A stretch of 64,000 nucleotides of DNA, from contig JBAMJV010005526.1 of NCBI GenBank assembly GCA_037951105.1, positions 52,501 through 116,500 on the forward strand, written 5' to 3'. The DNA is from Echinarachnius parma. Its lineage: Eukaryota > Echinodermata > Echinoidea > Clypeasteroida > Echinarachniidae. The notes below the pieces were generated by a model, which did not search any database, was not told the DNA's origin, and saw nothing but the letters and a program-made list of their open reading frames with translations. The position numbers were made by a program, and so were the translations under genes. The first letter of the stretch is position 1; every line of letters begins with the position of its first letter. Of this stretch, positions 33,021-46,372 are shown piece after piece.

Positions 33021-34315
33021 ACAAATAATGACTTATTGAATTGTATCCAAGAAACGATCAGGTATAGGGGAAGAAATATTGATATCAAATGACAAACGTA
33101 GTTATAGGGTTTGCTGCTCTGTTAACACTCATTTTTGAATATATAATATCATGTCATTGGCATTTTAAGAGGGCTTAAACTAGACATATATATTAAAAGG
33201 GAGCATTTTATTACTGAAGTGACGCATATGTTTCTACAATTTTCTGAAATTGTATACTCATTTGAAAACGACTCAGAGTGTACCATCTTGGTATGTATAT
33301 AGATGTCTCGACCAGTGAATTTAAATCACATTTGTGTAAATATTGTTTTTCTCAAAAACCATCCTCATCCATGGAAGTTCAAAGAGAAGTCAATATCAGA
33401 TGTATACTCGAGCAATAAAGTATCACTTCAAAGTAAAGAATCAAATTTGTTGTTGTTTAATTTTTCATGTATGAGTCCGTAATTATTATATGGTTTTAGT
33501 ATTTTCACCTCAAACCAACATTTCACAAACACTTTGACATGATTGGTTTCACAAAGCCACGGGGGTTTCACAATATTAATGTTAAGTTAGACTGGAATAG
33601 AAAGCCATTAGTTCCTGTGGTAAATACCGAACATGTAGCTGAAATGTTTTGGAACAAATTAACACAAGTTCGATTGTCAAGGAAATTTAATGTTTTGGGA
33701 GTAACATTTCTCATTAACTTGCATTATTGCATTACAAAATGTGTTATTCTAATGTTACAAGTGGCCTTCCGTAATTTTAAGTCGGACTTAGGATTTAAAT
33801 TCAACTTATAACTGTTGAGAAACTCCCCAAGGACATAAACGCGATCATTGAACATTTGAGTGTAATTATCTTTGGTGTAACATGTATTTTATTAAACATT
33901 TATCATATTGCAAACTTGATTATCTCCATCTCCCACGGACTCAACCCCTCAAAAGAAAGGAGGAGAAAAAAAGAGGCCAGACAAAAGCTGTAGAACATTA
34001 AATGAAGGATAAAGTATAGATAGGTGGGTCGAAGGAAAGATCAAAGAAGAATAAGAGGAATTATGAAAGAAAAGGGGGAAATGACAGACTGAAACAGTGG
34101 TATGATTTATACCAAAATGTGTATATGCGTCTGAATGCTTGTTCTTTTTTTAATTCAAATTAATTCTATTAAACGTGTAAAAGCGGATTTGTCCGAGTAC
34201 CTATTTTATGATGTTTACAGCAATTAATCACAATTTAGAATTAAAAAGGATTGGAATTGATAACATTGTTAATTTAATATTTGGGAATAATCATAATCAG
34301 TACAAAACCTTTATA
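33021..34315. other. Noncoding AT-rich DNA
   Basis: No recognisable gene. The 90-aa ORF at 33539 shows no motif. The purine-rich stretch at 33950-34090 resembles that near 12070-12240. Confidence 0.45.
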
Positions 34316-34682
34316 TTAAAGTGAGGCCTGTAAAGTGTCAGATATTGCCCAAAATAACATTTGAGACTTGAATTCTGTACCAAAATCATTGTAAGGTATG
34401 TCCGAATGATGTGTAAAAGTTTCATTGAAAAAGAACACTGCTTTCCTGGTTAAAAAAACGAAAATATGCGTCAGCTTTTACAACGGACGTTTATGAGGTT
34501 CATGACCGTTTGTTAACGCTTTTGAGCTGAATGATAGATATCGTCATACTAAAGGGGCATTTGAAAAAAATCTAACCCTATTTTATTCTTCTCTTACCAC
34601 AAGCTAAACAACACATTAGAAGAGAAACGAGGAAGCTCCAAGTAATTTCGTGGAGTTAGACACTTTACAGGCCTCACCTTAA
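34316..34682. mobile_element. MITE family C, copy 2
   Basis: It is 367 bp long, TTAA-flanked, with inverted termini of about 20 bp (AGTGAGGCCTGTAAAGTG / CACTTTACAGGCCTCACC). The interior ACATTTGAGACTTGAATTC relates it to 23387-23765. Confidence 0.85.
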
Positions 34683-34736
34683 TGCTTTGTAAAAGTCTGG
34701 ATGAGTATATAATTAGACAAAATATACAAATAACAT

Positions 34737-34991
34737 ATGAAGTATAATTTGAATTATATTAGTAATAGTGAAATACAAGTCGATGAGGGTAACAATACAG
34801 CAGAGAAAATACCGCTCATCAATGTGCACCGCCTGCCAACCCCACAACACGACAAACAGAGAGCCGGCCCGCGCCCGATTATCACACGATTTGTGAAAAT
34901 GGCAGACCGTGACAGGATACTCTCTGCCTTCGAACGACCCGCCCGCCTCCGTGGTGCCCCCCTTGGGCAAATCCATGTTCAGCAGCAGCCG

Positions 34992-35022
<31 letters not shown>

Positions 35023-35351
35023 CCCAGCCCGATAGTCGAGCCGGACTTGCCAGTGACCACCCTCAACCCGACGTTCATCGACCCGTCAACGAATTGCCCG
35101 GGAGCCAGCAGGCCGCTGGTCTTCAGTTCCAGCCCCTCGGTCGCAGCAAGTTCACACGTGTGTCTGTTCGTTCAGATTTGCCGCCAATTATGAAGCGTGA
35201 GCGCGGCTGTATTGCCTCGCTCGCTTACAAGCTACGACAAGAAAAAAAAGCATCAACCAGAATCAGAATTAACGGAACCAGAGTATATCTACAAATTCGG
35301 AAACCAGTACGAAATGGAGCCCAAGAACCATGGAAAACCTGGGATGAGTAA
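34737..35351 (+). CDS. LINE ORF1-like RRM fragment with polyQ insert
   Basis: The 204-aa frame contains INVHRLPTP, RPIITRFVKMADRDRIL, SDLPPIMKRERG and RINGTRVYL, in the order expected for the RRM and C-terminal parts of an L1/Tx1-type ORF1 RNA-binding protein. Between the V of LGQIHV and RSDLPP lies a 189-bp in-frame block (34980-35168) rich in CAG, encoding a Q tract and a proline/histidine-rich stretch, flanked by GTT on both sides. No reverse transcriptase follows. It is either a retrotransposon relic or a domesticated frame. The start codon is uncertain: the family-like part begins around 34825. Confidence 0.55.
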
Positions 35352-35752
35352 CTTAAATACTTTCTTAATCTTCTCACATTTTAAATAACTATTTCAAGTC
35401 AGCTATACTCCAGAACTAAGTGTTAACTTTTAAACACTGACTCAAACTGTCTGGAATTTCAGATATACAGGAACTTTTTTTTGCCAGAACTGAATTATAT
35501 TTTAAATATATAATGTTATTAACGGAACCAGAGTATATCTACAAATTCGGAAACCAGTGCAAAATGGAGCCCAAGAACAATGGAAAACCTGGGATGAGTA
35601 ACTTATATACTTTCTTAATCTTCTCACATTTTGAATAACTATTTCAAGTCAGCTATACTCCAGAACTACACTGACTCAAACTGTCTGGAATTTCAGATAT
35701 ACAGGAACTTTTTTTTGCCAGAACTGAATTATATTTAAAATATATAATGTTA
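35268..35752. repeat. ~250-bp tandem duplication
   Basis: Unit 1 (35268-35518) and unit 2 (35519-35752) both start with TTAACGGAACCAGAGTATAT and end in GAATTATATTTTAAATATA-like sequence. Unit 2 lacks about 15 bp. The duplicated segment includes the end of the ORF1-like frame. Confidence 0.85.
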
Positions 35753-37240
35753 TCATACCTTATTCTGTGTTTTCTGTGTTTACACTTCAACGTTGTTATA
35801 ACTTTGTATGGAAACCTGATATATATATAATTATCTTTGAGCAAATTCTTTTTTCTTTTTTTCTGCTTTGTTGTAGATCTCATTCATTGAAATTTGGAAT
35901 ATGTAAATGCCATATTTCCTCTTGATATACTTTGTGACGAATTTAAATGAACTTGCCCTACAGAAAGTAATATATGTTTTGATGAAGAGGAGTACATTTG
36001 TTGATGAGTACACGTGCGTAAGTTACGTAATATACGTGTATACTGCATGCATACATTGTATTCATGTCGATTTGTTTGAATAAATTGTCTCTTCTTTTTC
36101 TTCTTTTTTTTAAACCTTACAATGCAGGCCAGCCACTTGACGTCATTAAGCTCACTCAGCATGTGTACCACTTTATTTATTATTCTTGTTTATAAATTGA
36201 CATTCTAACATTATTTATAAAAAGCCATTGGCCTGGTGATATTTGTATTCTGGCCCTCAAATAAGAAATAGTCACTGCTTATATTATTTAATCTCACCCT
36301 AACCGTTTATTTAGAATTCATTGAGACCCCCATCGCCTGATCGCTAAAGTCTGCATCACATCTTCTGTTAAACCCTGAACTTTCTTTTCTTTAAAATCTT
36401 CCTGTAATGTATGCCTACCGCATTCTTGTTTTAGATAGCTTCTCTAACATCCAACTGTTAGACCGTAAGCCCTACCCTAGTTGCGTGGAATGTAAATGCA
36501 ACCCGGCTTGCCTCGTGTACTGACCTCGTTCCACAATTATTTGTATTTATGTTCAGGTCCGTCTCTCATCCCCTTACAATTTTGTTATTTATACCGTAAT
36601 ACTTACATATAAATGGATACAGGTCATGCCATGCAACCTTTCTGCTTGTAGATTATAAGCTTTCCATTCATTAATTTGTTTTTGTTTTTTTCTTGCCATT
36701 AATTCTTGAATTACGACGTTCCTTTATATACTATTCACTTTGTATTAATGTTGATTGTATTTTGGTAAATATCAGTATAATACAAAAAGACTTATTTGAG
36801 CACGTAACTTTCATAGTTAACTTATAATTAGTCAATCCGATTTGGTCCGATTTACAGCTCGCATTTTCTGACATGAACCGACCTGGCGCCATGACCCTTT
36901 ATACAATACATTGGTCATACTACGGTAATCTTTTCTCCCCCTCCACACATTACCCCTTTTCTTCTTCTTTCCTAAAACCGCTATAGTGTTGGATCCAGGT
37001 CGGGTCTTACCAGTGTTCTGCCTTGAATTTGCTGAAAAAAGTGTGTGTTTTAAGTTGCAAAGAGGATTAATAATTTGTTATACGTATGTTTTACACACCA
37101 GCGATCTACACACATATTATATTGATAAAATGCTTGCATATTTGTATATATTTTGTATATACTAGATTGTATTTTGTGGAACACTTTACATTATTGCATA
37201 AGTATTTTGTCTTTCTGTATAGTTTAAATATAAAATGTTG
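35753..37240. repeat. Segmental duplication unit A (about 1.5 kb)
   Basis: From the TTCTGTGTTTACACTTCAACG region to CATAAGTATTTTGTCTTTC, this unit is repeated, diverged, as unit B starting at 37241. Shared words include CACGTGCGTAAGTTA, GCCATTGGCCTGGTG, GATCCAGGTCGGGTC and GACCTGGCGCCATGACCC. No coding frame. Unit A supplies the empty sites for the two insertions in unit B. Confidence 0.8.
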
Positions 37241-37951
37241 TCATTCAATATTCTGTGTTTACACTTTAACGTTTGCTACGTTATAACTTTGTATGACAAC
37301 TTGATATATTAATATTACAGTATTCTTTATCTTTGAGCAAATTCTTTTTGTTGCTGTAGATTTCATTCATTGAAATTTGAAATATGTAAATGCCATATTT
37401 CCTCGTGATATATTTTGTGATGAATTTTAATTAACTTGCTCTACAGAAAGTAGTATATGTTTTGTTTTGTTTTGATGAGGAAGAGTACAAATTGAATATG
37501 CGTGCACGTGCGTAAGTTATGTAATATACGCGTTATAATGCATGCGTACATTGTATTCATGTCGATTTGTTTGAACGAACTGTCTTTTTTTCCTTTCACC
37601 TTAAAATGTAGGTCAGCCACTTGACGTCATTTAGCTCACTCAGCACGTGTAACACTTTATTTACTATTGCCGTTCATAAGTTGACATCCCACAATTATTT
37701 ATAAATAAGCCATTGGCCTGGTGGTATTTGTATTCTGCCCCTCAAATAAGAAATAGCCACTGCTTATATTATTTAATCTCACCCTCACCGTTTCTTTAGA
37801 ATTCATTGAGACCCTCATTGCCTGATCGCTATAGCCTGCATCACATCTTCTTTTAAACCCTGAACTTTCTTTTATTTAAAATCTTCCTGCAATGTATGCT
37901 TACCGCATTCTTTTTTTATATGCTTCTTTTCTATTTATTTTTAGATAGCTT

Positions 37952-39242
37952 TAGACTGGCAGCCCAGAGGTCTTTTGTGCATCGAAAAGCGTACTGATTG
38001 TTGAACATATGAATATTTAGAGGAGAATGTAACAAATCCAAAAATATGAGTCTCCCTGGGTGTATCCGTGGATAAAGGGGTCCTTTGCGCCTCCAAAAGT
38101 TGGCCCCTGGGGATTGTCCGATGCTTCTATTTTGTGCGATTGTATCGTGTTAATTGTCGCTAACGACTCATCACGGCGGGGTAAGCGCATCGTAGACAAT
38201 GGGGAAATCACTCATGCATGTTACCTTTTTCGAACATTTTACGTTGGCTGTTTTGAAAGGCGAAATACACGTTGATTCATTGGGGATTATATCCGAAACC
38301 TCTTGCAACAAATATGTCTTACAGATTACAGAATACATATTGATAGCACGTTTGCAGATGCAAAGGCCATATAAATACATTTTAATGAACCCCATCACCA
38401 AAACAAGATCAAACAGGGCTTCCACTTACAAATTAATTTTACGACATTACATAAACACCCGTCTCGAAAATAGCCGAATGCAGAGGAACCAATATGAGCG
38501 CATGGCATAGCGACAGGGCACACACAAACACACACACACACATTCACCTATGGTCATGCGTCAAGAGGAACAGGTCGCCTCATTTTGCGTTACAAGCCGA
38601 TTTGAGATCCTGCGAGAGAATGTCTATTGTCCTCTACATGCAGCTATGGCGCCAATACACACATAAAACTTACCTTTACGTCATAGGTGTGCAGCGATCG
38701 TGTCGTATGGGTTCATTTATAACATTTACGTACGGAAATACAATTTCTGAAAGTGGAAGGTCATTTTTGTTAAAACAACTTTGACGAGTCGATCTTCAAC
38801 ATTCAGAGGCAACTGTAGGGTAATTTAACGGATGACATTTGTATCCAATATGTATTCTGTAATCTGTAAGACATTATGTGTTAAGTTGCAAGAGGTTTTT
38901 GATATAATCCCCAATGCATCAACGTGTATTTCGTCTTTTAAAACAGGCAACGTAAAATGTTCGAAAAAGGTAACATGCATGAGTGATTTCTCCATTGTCT
39001 ACGATGCGCTTACCCCGCCGTGATGTGTCGTGAGCGACGATTAACACGGTACAATCGCACAAAATAGAAGCATCGTACAATCCCCAGGGGCCAACTTTTG
39101 GAGGCGCAAAGGACCCCTTTATCCACGGATACACCCAGGGAGACTCATATTTTTGGATTTGTTACATTCTCCTCTAAATATTCATATGTTCAACAATCGG
39201 TACGCTTTTCGATGCACAAAAGACCTCTGGGCTGCCGGTCTA
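37952..39242. mobile_element. Long-TIR (foldback-like) element
   Basis: Ends TAGACTGGCAGCCCAGAG / CTCTGGGCTGCCGGTCTA. The inverted arms are about 390 bp (37952-38342 and 38848-39242) and nearly identical. Flanking CTT direct repeats are at 37949-37951 and 39243-39245, and unit A near 36438 shows a single CTT at the empty site. The centre (38343-38847) has a (CA)n tract and no transposase. The superfamily is not recognised; the 3-bp duplication limits the options. Confidence 0.85.
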
Positions 39243-39572
39243 CTTCACTGATACCCAATTGTTAGACCTTAATTTTTTACTCGTAAGCCCTACTCTAGTT
39301 ACGTCGGAATGTAAATACAACCCGGCTTGTCTCATGTACTGACCTGTTCAGGTCCGTCTCACATTGTCTTTTTTTCACATCCCCTTTCTTTGTTTGTTAT
39401 TTGTACCGTAATACTTACATATCAATGGATGCAGGTCATGCCATGCAACCTTTCTGCTTGTAGATTATAAGCCTTCCATTCATTAATTTGTTTCTCTCTC
39501 GCTCTTAACTCTCGAATTAAGCCGTTACTTTATATACCACTATTGTTCACTTTTTATTAATGTTGATTGTAT

Positions 39573-40584
39573 TGTTACGAATTTTCATGATCGTATTTGC
39601 AAAGTATTGAACAATTATACCTGACCTGTAGTAAATGAATGTATAAATGTGTTTCGTCGTTGATTCATGTTTAGTCATACCTCCACTATCTCTTTTTCTT
39701 TTGATTCACATTCCTCAGTTCCTCGCCCTCCCGCGTGGGTCGTATTACTCTCGCCTTATCGTCTTGTTTTGGAATCAGAACAAGTGGCCCTCTCTCTCCT
39801 ATACCAAATACCACTTTCCTTTTCTAAAATTCCTTGCTATAAGTAGAACATGTTGACATTCTCTTGCTCATACTCTGAATTCCAGAAATTCCCCCATTCC
39901 ATAACTTTGGTGTTTTATCTTATTCCTTGTTTTAGAAAGAATGCTATGTTTTATATGATGTCGAAATATGTGAGAAACTATGCAATGTTTCTTATGATCT
40001 CGAGATATTTGAAATGCCTTACATATTTGTTGAAGACTTCAATACTTTTCTGCTTTCTGGTAAAGTGTATAAATGCTCATGTTTTCCGAAATGCTAGGGA
40101 GTCCAGAGTTAGGATTTGTACCACGGAGTCTAGAGTTCGAAGTTGTACCGGAGTTGTACCAGGGGGTTCGGAGTTGTTATAGTGACTGCTGAGTCAGTGT
40201 GAATCGGAGTTAGCTAGCTATGGGTTAGGTTGGAGTTAGTGTTTGAGTTAGTTCTGATCGAGTCAGCTGTGGTCTAGTCTTATTTATGCTAGTTCTGATC
40301 TGCGTTCTCCACAGGCTACAGTTATTAATCACGTATATATGTCAACCATTACGTGGTATCTACTTGTGAATAAACTCAAGCAATTATATTTCAGGACTTG
40401 AATCCTTACTTATTATTATCTCCTTGTGTTGGATTATCTGAGGCACGCTACCATGATTGATTGCAAATTGAACCTGTGTGATTGCTGAGTGAAATGAACG
40501 AATTAATTTAAAGACAAACACTACCTCATCATTATCGTCATCACCTTCATCCCAAACATTTGTCATCACCCGACATTTGTAACA
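39573..40584 (+). repeat. Left LTR
   Basis: 1012 bp, TG...CA ends, with AATAAA near 40370. Same length and offset (3770) as the right LTR. Confidence 0.93.
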
Positions 40585-43342
40585 CTGGTGTGCAGCGGTG
40601 GGATGATGGACTTTAACACGTGCCTCGGACATGACGCCGAAAAGAGATAATATGGACCCCGACGATCTCGAACATGGTGCTGAAGTGACGATGATGCTCC
40701 AGAAAGAAACCATAGTTTGTCTTCAACCATGGTCATGAGTTCCAGCATGGCTAATTACGGCGTGTGGTGGCTCTTAGTGGTCATCGATATGTTGGCGAAT
40801 TCGAGGAGAAACTTCTGGCCTGGTGTGTATGGAGATGGAGCGGCCCTCTCGAAGACCCCTTGTCATCGCCGTCCGCATGCCGTAGTTCATCGTCAGCGGC
40901 CGCGGGAATCATCACACAGGACGTCATGTGCGGCGTCGTTCATTCTTGTATGCTGGAACGGCTGGGAGTTCGAGTGGTACACGGACGGAATTACCTAAAA
41001 CCTGACCTATCGGCATGTAAAATATTCTGTAATTCGACGGCATCGAGGGAAGCGTTTAGACGTCATTAATCAGCTAGCACATATCTTGGAAAATAATATT
41101 TTAGATTTATGGATATATGGATCGTAAATTATGCAGAGCTGTTTAGCTGTATGGTAATGAAACGTGAACAAAGAGGTTTGTTTGCGACACAGCTTTAATT
41201 GATATTTGTGAGAAAAGAGTTATTTAGTTTTTATTAGTGTGATAATTAATCGTCTTTGATATGGAGCCTTGGGGTCATCGTTGCTGTTGTGGATTATGAA
41301 GCGAGGTGCGATATATTGTAGTTTAGGTTTAAGTTGTATTGTAGAAGTCGCGTTGTGATACAGCCAGTATGTGTTGGAACATACTGGGTATCTGTAAAAG
41401 TGGTCGCGCCGAAATCGGAGCTCAGGGGCCGTTGCCATGGTTCCGTTGGAACGAGCCCGGTAATTTATATAGTGTAGATTTAGATATCGCGACCATCACG
41501 CGGTCGAAGTACGAAACGACAACCTGCCCTGCGTCTCCAACACAGACGCCTTAGCCGGAATCTCCGGGCCGTAGGAAGCCGTCTTTCAACAAATCGTCCG
41601 CGAACGTTTTATAAACCAAGAAGCAGAAGATGATTACAACAGCGACATGGAAGCGATTACATCGGAATTTACTATCCCTATATCCAGATAGTATGTGCAT
41701 GACGAACACGACCGTGGGCATCGATCACGGCGGGTCTAGGCCAGACTCGGGTTGTGCAGTGGTGAAGATCGTCAGTATTTCGATAATTTATAAATTAATA
41801 CAATTATGATAATTAAACCTGGAAGCTGAGACAATAGACTAAAGACCTTCACTTGGTGTTGGCGAAGAAAGGGAACTTTATTCATTGCATGTCGACATAA
41901 ACTTATTAACTCTTGGACAATAATGGACTCAGTATGACCAAGGTTACGTTTTGACTTTTATCCTTTTATTTTCGTTTGATAAAATTGTGACATGTTTATA
42001 ATGTTTGTTCTGTATGCCCTGTGGACATTAATACAAATTCCACTAAGTTATTTTGATTGATTCAAAGAAAACGAGAAACGTAAACAAATTGAAGACAAAA
42101 AGAAAGAGAATGAACATAAAGTAAACATAAGAGTTGTGGTAAACAAACGTGTGTTGGTAGTTAATGTTCCTTGTAAGTTGTATACAGGAATTTGATGTGT
42201 CGGTTATTGTGCAGCGTTCAATTTTATGTTTGGATGTTCTCTTTCTATAAGTACTTGAATTTCGATCGTTTCTTGTTTCTCCTTTTCATGCATGTTAATA
42301 GTTTATTCCGTATTTTTGGTTCGCATATATTTTATACAGGGGTTGTATAGGGCGAGCGTATATTTTGTTGATGCTTGTTGTGTTCCGAGCAGTTAGAGTC
42401 TGCATACTCATGTCTTCAGTTCTTCTTTCTACCCTCTCTCTCCCTCTCTCTTTATTACTCACTCTGTCATTCCTGTACTGAGATGTGTTTGTTAATCATG
42501 TTCATGCACATTATGCAACCTGTTTTTTTTGTATTGTGCTGATGTCAATTTTTAAATATTGTATGGCAGTTGAATTGGTTCCGATTTATGTGTGCATACG
42601 TATATTTTATCATAACATGCTGGGATTTCTTGCTGATTGTCGTTGAAATTATATGTGGCAAAATGTGTTGATCGAAGTTAGGAACGGTGTTAAATGACAG
42701 CACTTACAAGTACATGACATACAGTATTGGTTGTGATTCATATGTTATGTTGCAATGTCGACAAGTTTCGTTTCGTTGGTGTTCTAACTTTGCCATTTTA
42801 TTTGGTTTTGCAGGAAATCACGATATGCGTGTTATCTCTTTTAGACCAATCACTTTTTTCTCTTCTCCCTCTCAACCCATATTTCTCTCCTCCTCTAACT
42901 ATCCACTATAACTCGTCCCTATCGCATTGACTCTCTCCCCTTTCGATTTTTCTCACCTGTTACGCCTGAATCTGTTCTCACTCTTGTATTTGTTTTGACA
43001 CCTATTGCGCGTGTTTATGTTGTACGTTGTAAATACACGTGATGTGTTATGATAATACATGTACCACATTTTTTGTGGCCAGACATAGTTTCGCAAGAAA
43101 GGAACTATTGGTCGACTTTGTTTTTATTATGTACTTGTTTAAACTTGATTTAACCATGAACTTTGATTGAATTGAGAACGCTGTTACTTTGCATCAGCTC
43201 ATAGTCTGTATATGATTTGTTTTCGTTTTACATTATTGTAATGTTATTATAATGAGTTATTGAAAATTGTTGATGAGCATTTGAATGTCCTCTTACTTTA
43301 ATCATGTCGATGAGGGCATCGACTTATGAGGAGGGGGGATAG

Positions 43343-44354
43343 TGTTACGAATTTTCATGATCGTATTTGCAAAGTATTGAACAATTATACCTGACCTGTA
43401 GTAAATGAATGTATAAATGTGTTTCGTCGTTGATTCATGTTTAGTCATACCTCCACTATCTCTTTTTCTTTTGATTCACATTCCTCAGTTCCTCGCCCTC
43501 CCGCGTGGGTCGTATTACTCTCGCCTTATCGTCTTGTTTTGGAATCAGAACAAGTGGCCCTCTCTCTCCTATACCAAATACCACTTTCCTTTTCTAAAAT
43601 TCCTTGCTATAAGTAGAACATGTTGACATTCTCTTGCTCATACTCTGAATTCCAGAAATTCCCCCATTCCATAACTTTGGTGTTTTATCTTATTCCTTGT
43701 TTTAGAAAGAATGCTATGTTTTATATGATGTCGAAATATGTGAGAAACTATGCAATGTTTCTTATGATCTCGAGATATTTGAAATGCCTTACATATTTGT
43801 TGAAGACTTCAATACTTTTCTGCTTTCTGGTAAAGTGTATAAATGCTCATGTTTTCCGAAATGCTAGGGAGTCCAGAGTTAGGATTTGTACCACGGAGTC
43901 TAGAGTTCGAAGTTGTACCGGAGTTGTACCAGGGGGTTCGGAGTTGTTATAGTGACTGCTGAGTCAGTGTGAATCGGAGTTAGCTAGCTATGGGTTAGGT
44001 TGGAGTTAGTGTTTGAGTTAGTTCTGATCGAGTCAGCTGTGGTCTAGTCTTATTTATGCTAGTTCTGATCTGCGTTCTCCACAGGCTACAGTTATTAATC
44101 ACGTATATATGTCAACCATTACGTGGTATCTACTTGTGAATAAACTCAAGCAATTATATTTCAGGACTTGAATCCTTACTTATTATTATCTCCTTGTGTT
44201 GGATTATCTGAGGCACGCTACCATGATTGATTGCAAATTGAACCTGTGTGATTGCTGAGTGAAATGAACGAATTAATTTAAAGACAAACACTACCTCATC
44301 ATTATCGTCATCATCTTCATCCCAAACATTTGTCATCACCCGACATTTGTAACA
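43343..44354 (+). repeat. Right LTR
   Basis: 1012 bp, essentially identical to the left LTR, preceded by a polypurine tract. Confidence 0.93.
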
Positions 44355-44800
44355 GTATTTTGGTAAACATCAGTATATTATACACAAAGACCTTTTTAAG
44401 TACATAACATTCATAGTTAACTTATGAATAGTCAATCCGATTTACTGCTCGCATTTTCTGACATGGACCGACCTGGCGCCATGACCCTTTGGTCACACTA
44501 CGGTAATCTTTTCTCCCCCTCCACACATTACCCTTTTCTTCTCCATTCCTAAAATCACTATAGTGTTGGATCCAGGTCGGGTCATACCAGTGCTCTGCTT
44601 TGAATTTTCTGGTAAAATTGTGCGTTTGAAATTACAAAGTGAATTAATCATTAATCATTTGTTATACATATGTTTTACATACTATCGATCTACACAAATA
44701 CTATATTGATAAGATGCTTGCATATTTATATTTATTTGTTATATACTTGATTGTATGTCATTGAACACTTTACATTATTGCATAAGTATTTTGTTCTTCT

Positions 44801-45278
44801 GTAAAGTATTAGTATGCAATTTTATTTTCAATCCTTTACTTTTTGTGTGTTTGTTTGGATCTTACTTTTATGAACGGTAATCAAATGTGCAACCATTGAT
44901 TTATATTGTTGTATTCTTTAAAAACAAGGTATTATTCCCATTAATAACTGTTTTTACAAGGCATCTCGCTATTTAGTCTTGACACATGTATTTGTGTAAT
45001 ATGTTACTTTATAGTCACTGTCAATCAGTGTACAATCTTTTATTTGCCCTACTTACATAGACTTCTGATGTGTTCTTGTCCAGTTTTGTTCGTGTTTTGT
45101 TTCATCTTCTCTCCTGTTTGTATCTTGATGTCATATGTTTTCTTATCATACGCTCATACGATTTACTATATACTGTTTCATTTGCATTGCTTTCACTTCA
45201 TTTTAATGACGCCAATACTTACCTTATCTGTATTACTCTTTCGCTTTTATACTTTCAGATCCTGCTCTTTAGCATATT
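44801..45278. other. Spacer, probable LINE B 5' UTR
   Basis: AT-rich. Overlapping hydrophobic ORFs at 45044-45295 have no motif. The 5' edge of LINE B is not defined. Confidence 0.4.
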
Positions 45279-46204
45279 ATGTCGACTTTGAATGACCAAA
45301 TGGCCTTTAATACACGCAATGATGATGACCTTTTTGATTTATTTAGATCCTCGTCAACTTTCATTGACAAATTTTGATGAAAGTGTTGTGAATCATATTA
45401 ATTCCTCTGCGGAAGAATTAGAACTTGATTTAAATTTTGATGATCCAGCAAGCTATAATTTTACTAAATATTTAACTAATCATCAATTTCATGATATTGT
45501 TAAGGATTTTGAATATGATACGTTTTCTTTACTACATGTGAATATAAGAAGTTTGAATAAGCACTTTGATGATTTAAAATTATTTGTGGATAACCCTACT
45601 GAAAATCCCTTTTCTGTAATTGGTCTTACAGAAACTTGGGTAAATCAAGATTTAAATCAACCATATTCTCTTTCTGATTATGATTTTGTGGTAAAAAATA
45701 GGCAAAATAGAATTGGTGGTGGTGTGGCCTTATATGTTCATACAAAATATAATTATATTGTTCGAGATGAAATTTCGCTAAGTAATGATTTCATAGAATC
45801 TCTTTTTATTGAAATAATTATTCCTAATAATAAAAATATATTAATTGGCGTTATATATAGACCACCAAATTCTAATGTGAAAGATTTTTTTAACGCACTC
45901 ATCGGATTTATTGCGCTGTCAAATATTTAATAATAAGGACTCCTTTATAATGGGAGACTTTAATATTAATTTATTGAAACGAGAACATGATTATAATAAT
46001 GTGTCCCAGGATTTTCTTGAGATCCTCTTAAGTGCTTCTTTTTTACCTCTCATTTCTAAGCCAACTCGTGTTGTAAACCCCTCTTCTACTTTAATTGATA
46101 CTATTTTTTCTAATGTTATACCTCATCCTGAATCTTACCCTTTCTGATATGACAGATCATTATCCTATTATGACGTATTATACTTTATCACAATCTGTCA
46201 AAAG
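45279..46204 (+). pseudogene. LINE B endonuclease half
   Basis: It starts at ATG 45279 (MSTLNDQMAFNTRNDD). The frame shifts near 45375, then encodes LLHVNIRSLNKHFDDL, GLTETWVNQD and GVIYRPPNSN, shifts again near 45905 (then MGDFNINLL and PTRVVNPSSTLIDTIFSN) and near 46125 (then SDMTDHYPIM). The catalytic-type motifs are recognisable, but at least three frameshifts make it a pseudogene. Confidence 0.85.
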
Positions 46205-46372
46205 TGGTCTTTTGTGTATGTAAAGTATACCGACTCAGGAGCGAGAAAGAGACATGACTGCTTGGTTTGGGAGTCAGAATGCAAGTACTTTATTCTTCAT
46301 ATCTCACACTAATTCTAAATAACATTTCATACACTATACAAGGGATTTCACGGAGAGGAACTGTTTACAAAA

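Larger units (their letters stand above)
39573..44354 (+). mobile_element. Young non-autonomous LTR retrotransposon
   Basis: Two 1012-bp LTRs (39573-40584 and 43343-44354) start TGTTACGAA and end TTTGTAACA. They differ at only one site that I spotted (40544 C, 44314 T). The 4-bp target duplication GTAT is at 39569-39572 and 44355-44358, and unit A has the uninterrupted site. The primer-binding region just after the left LTR (about 40586-40604) matches the complement of a tRNA-Leu 3' end with one extra base. A purine tract GAGGAGGGGGGATAG (43328-43342) precedes the right LTR. The 2.76-kb interior has no gag or pol frame, so it depends on a helper element. Confidence 0.92.
37241..44800. repeat. 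Segmental duplication unit B, interrupted twice
   Basis: Same order of landmarks as unit A, but split by a long-TIR element at 37952-39242 and an LTR element at 39573-44354. After removing both, the length is close to 1.5 kb, like unit A. Confidence 0.8.

Noticed and set aside
38017-39134. Paired ORFs on opposite strands
   Set aside because: They are the same peptide frames in the two inverted arms of the long-TIR element.
39647-40182. ORFs repeated at 43417-43952
   Set aside because: They lie wholly inside the LTRs, so they duplicate automatically; no similarity to gag or pol.
44154-45295. Short ORFs between the LTR element and LINE B
   Set aside because: One is LTR sequence; the others are hydrophobic frames in pyrimidine-rich DNA without support.
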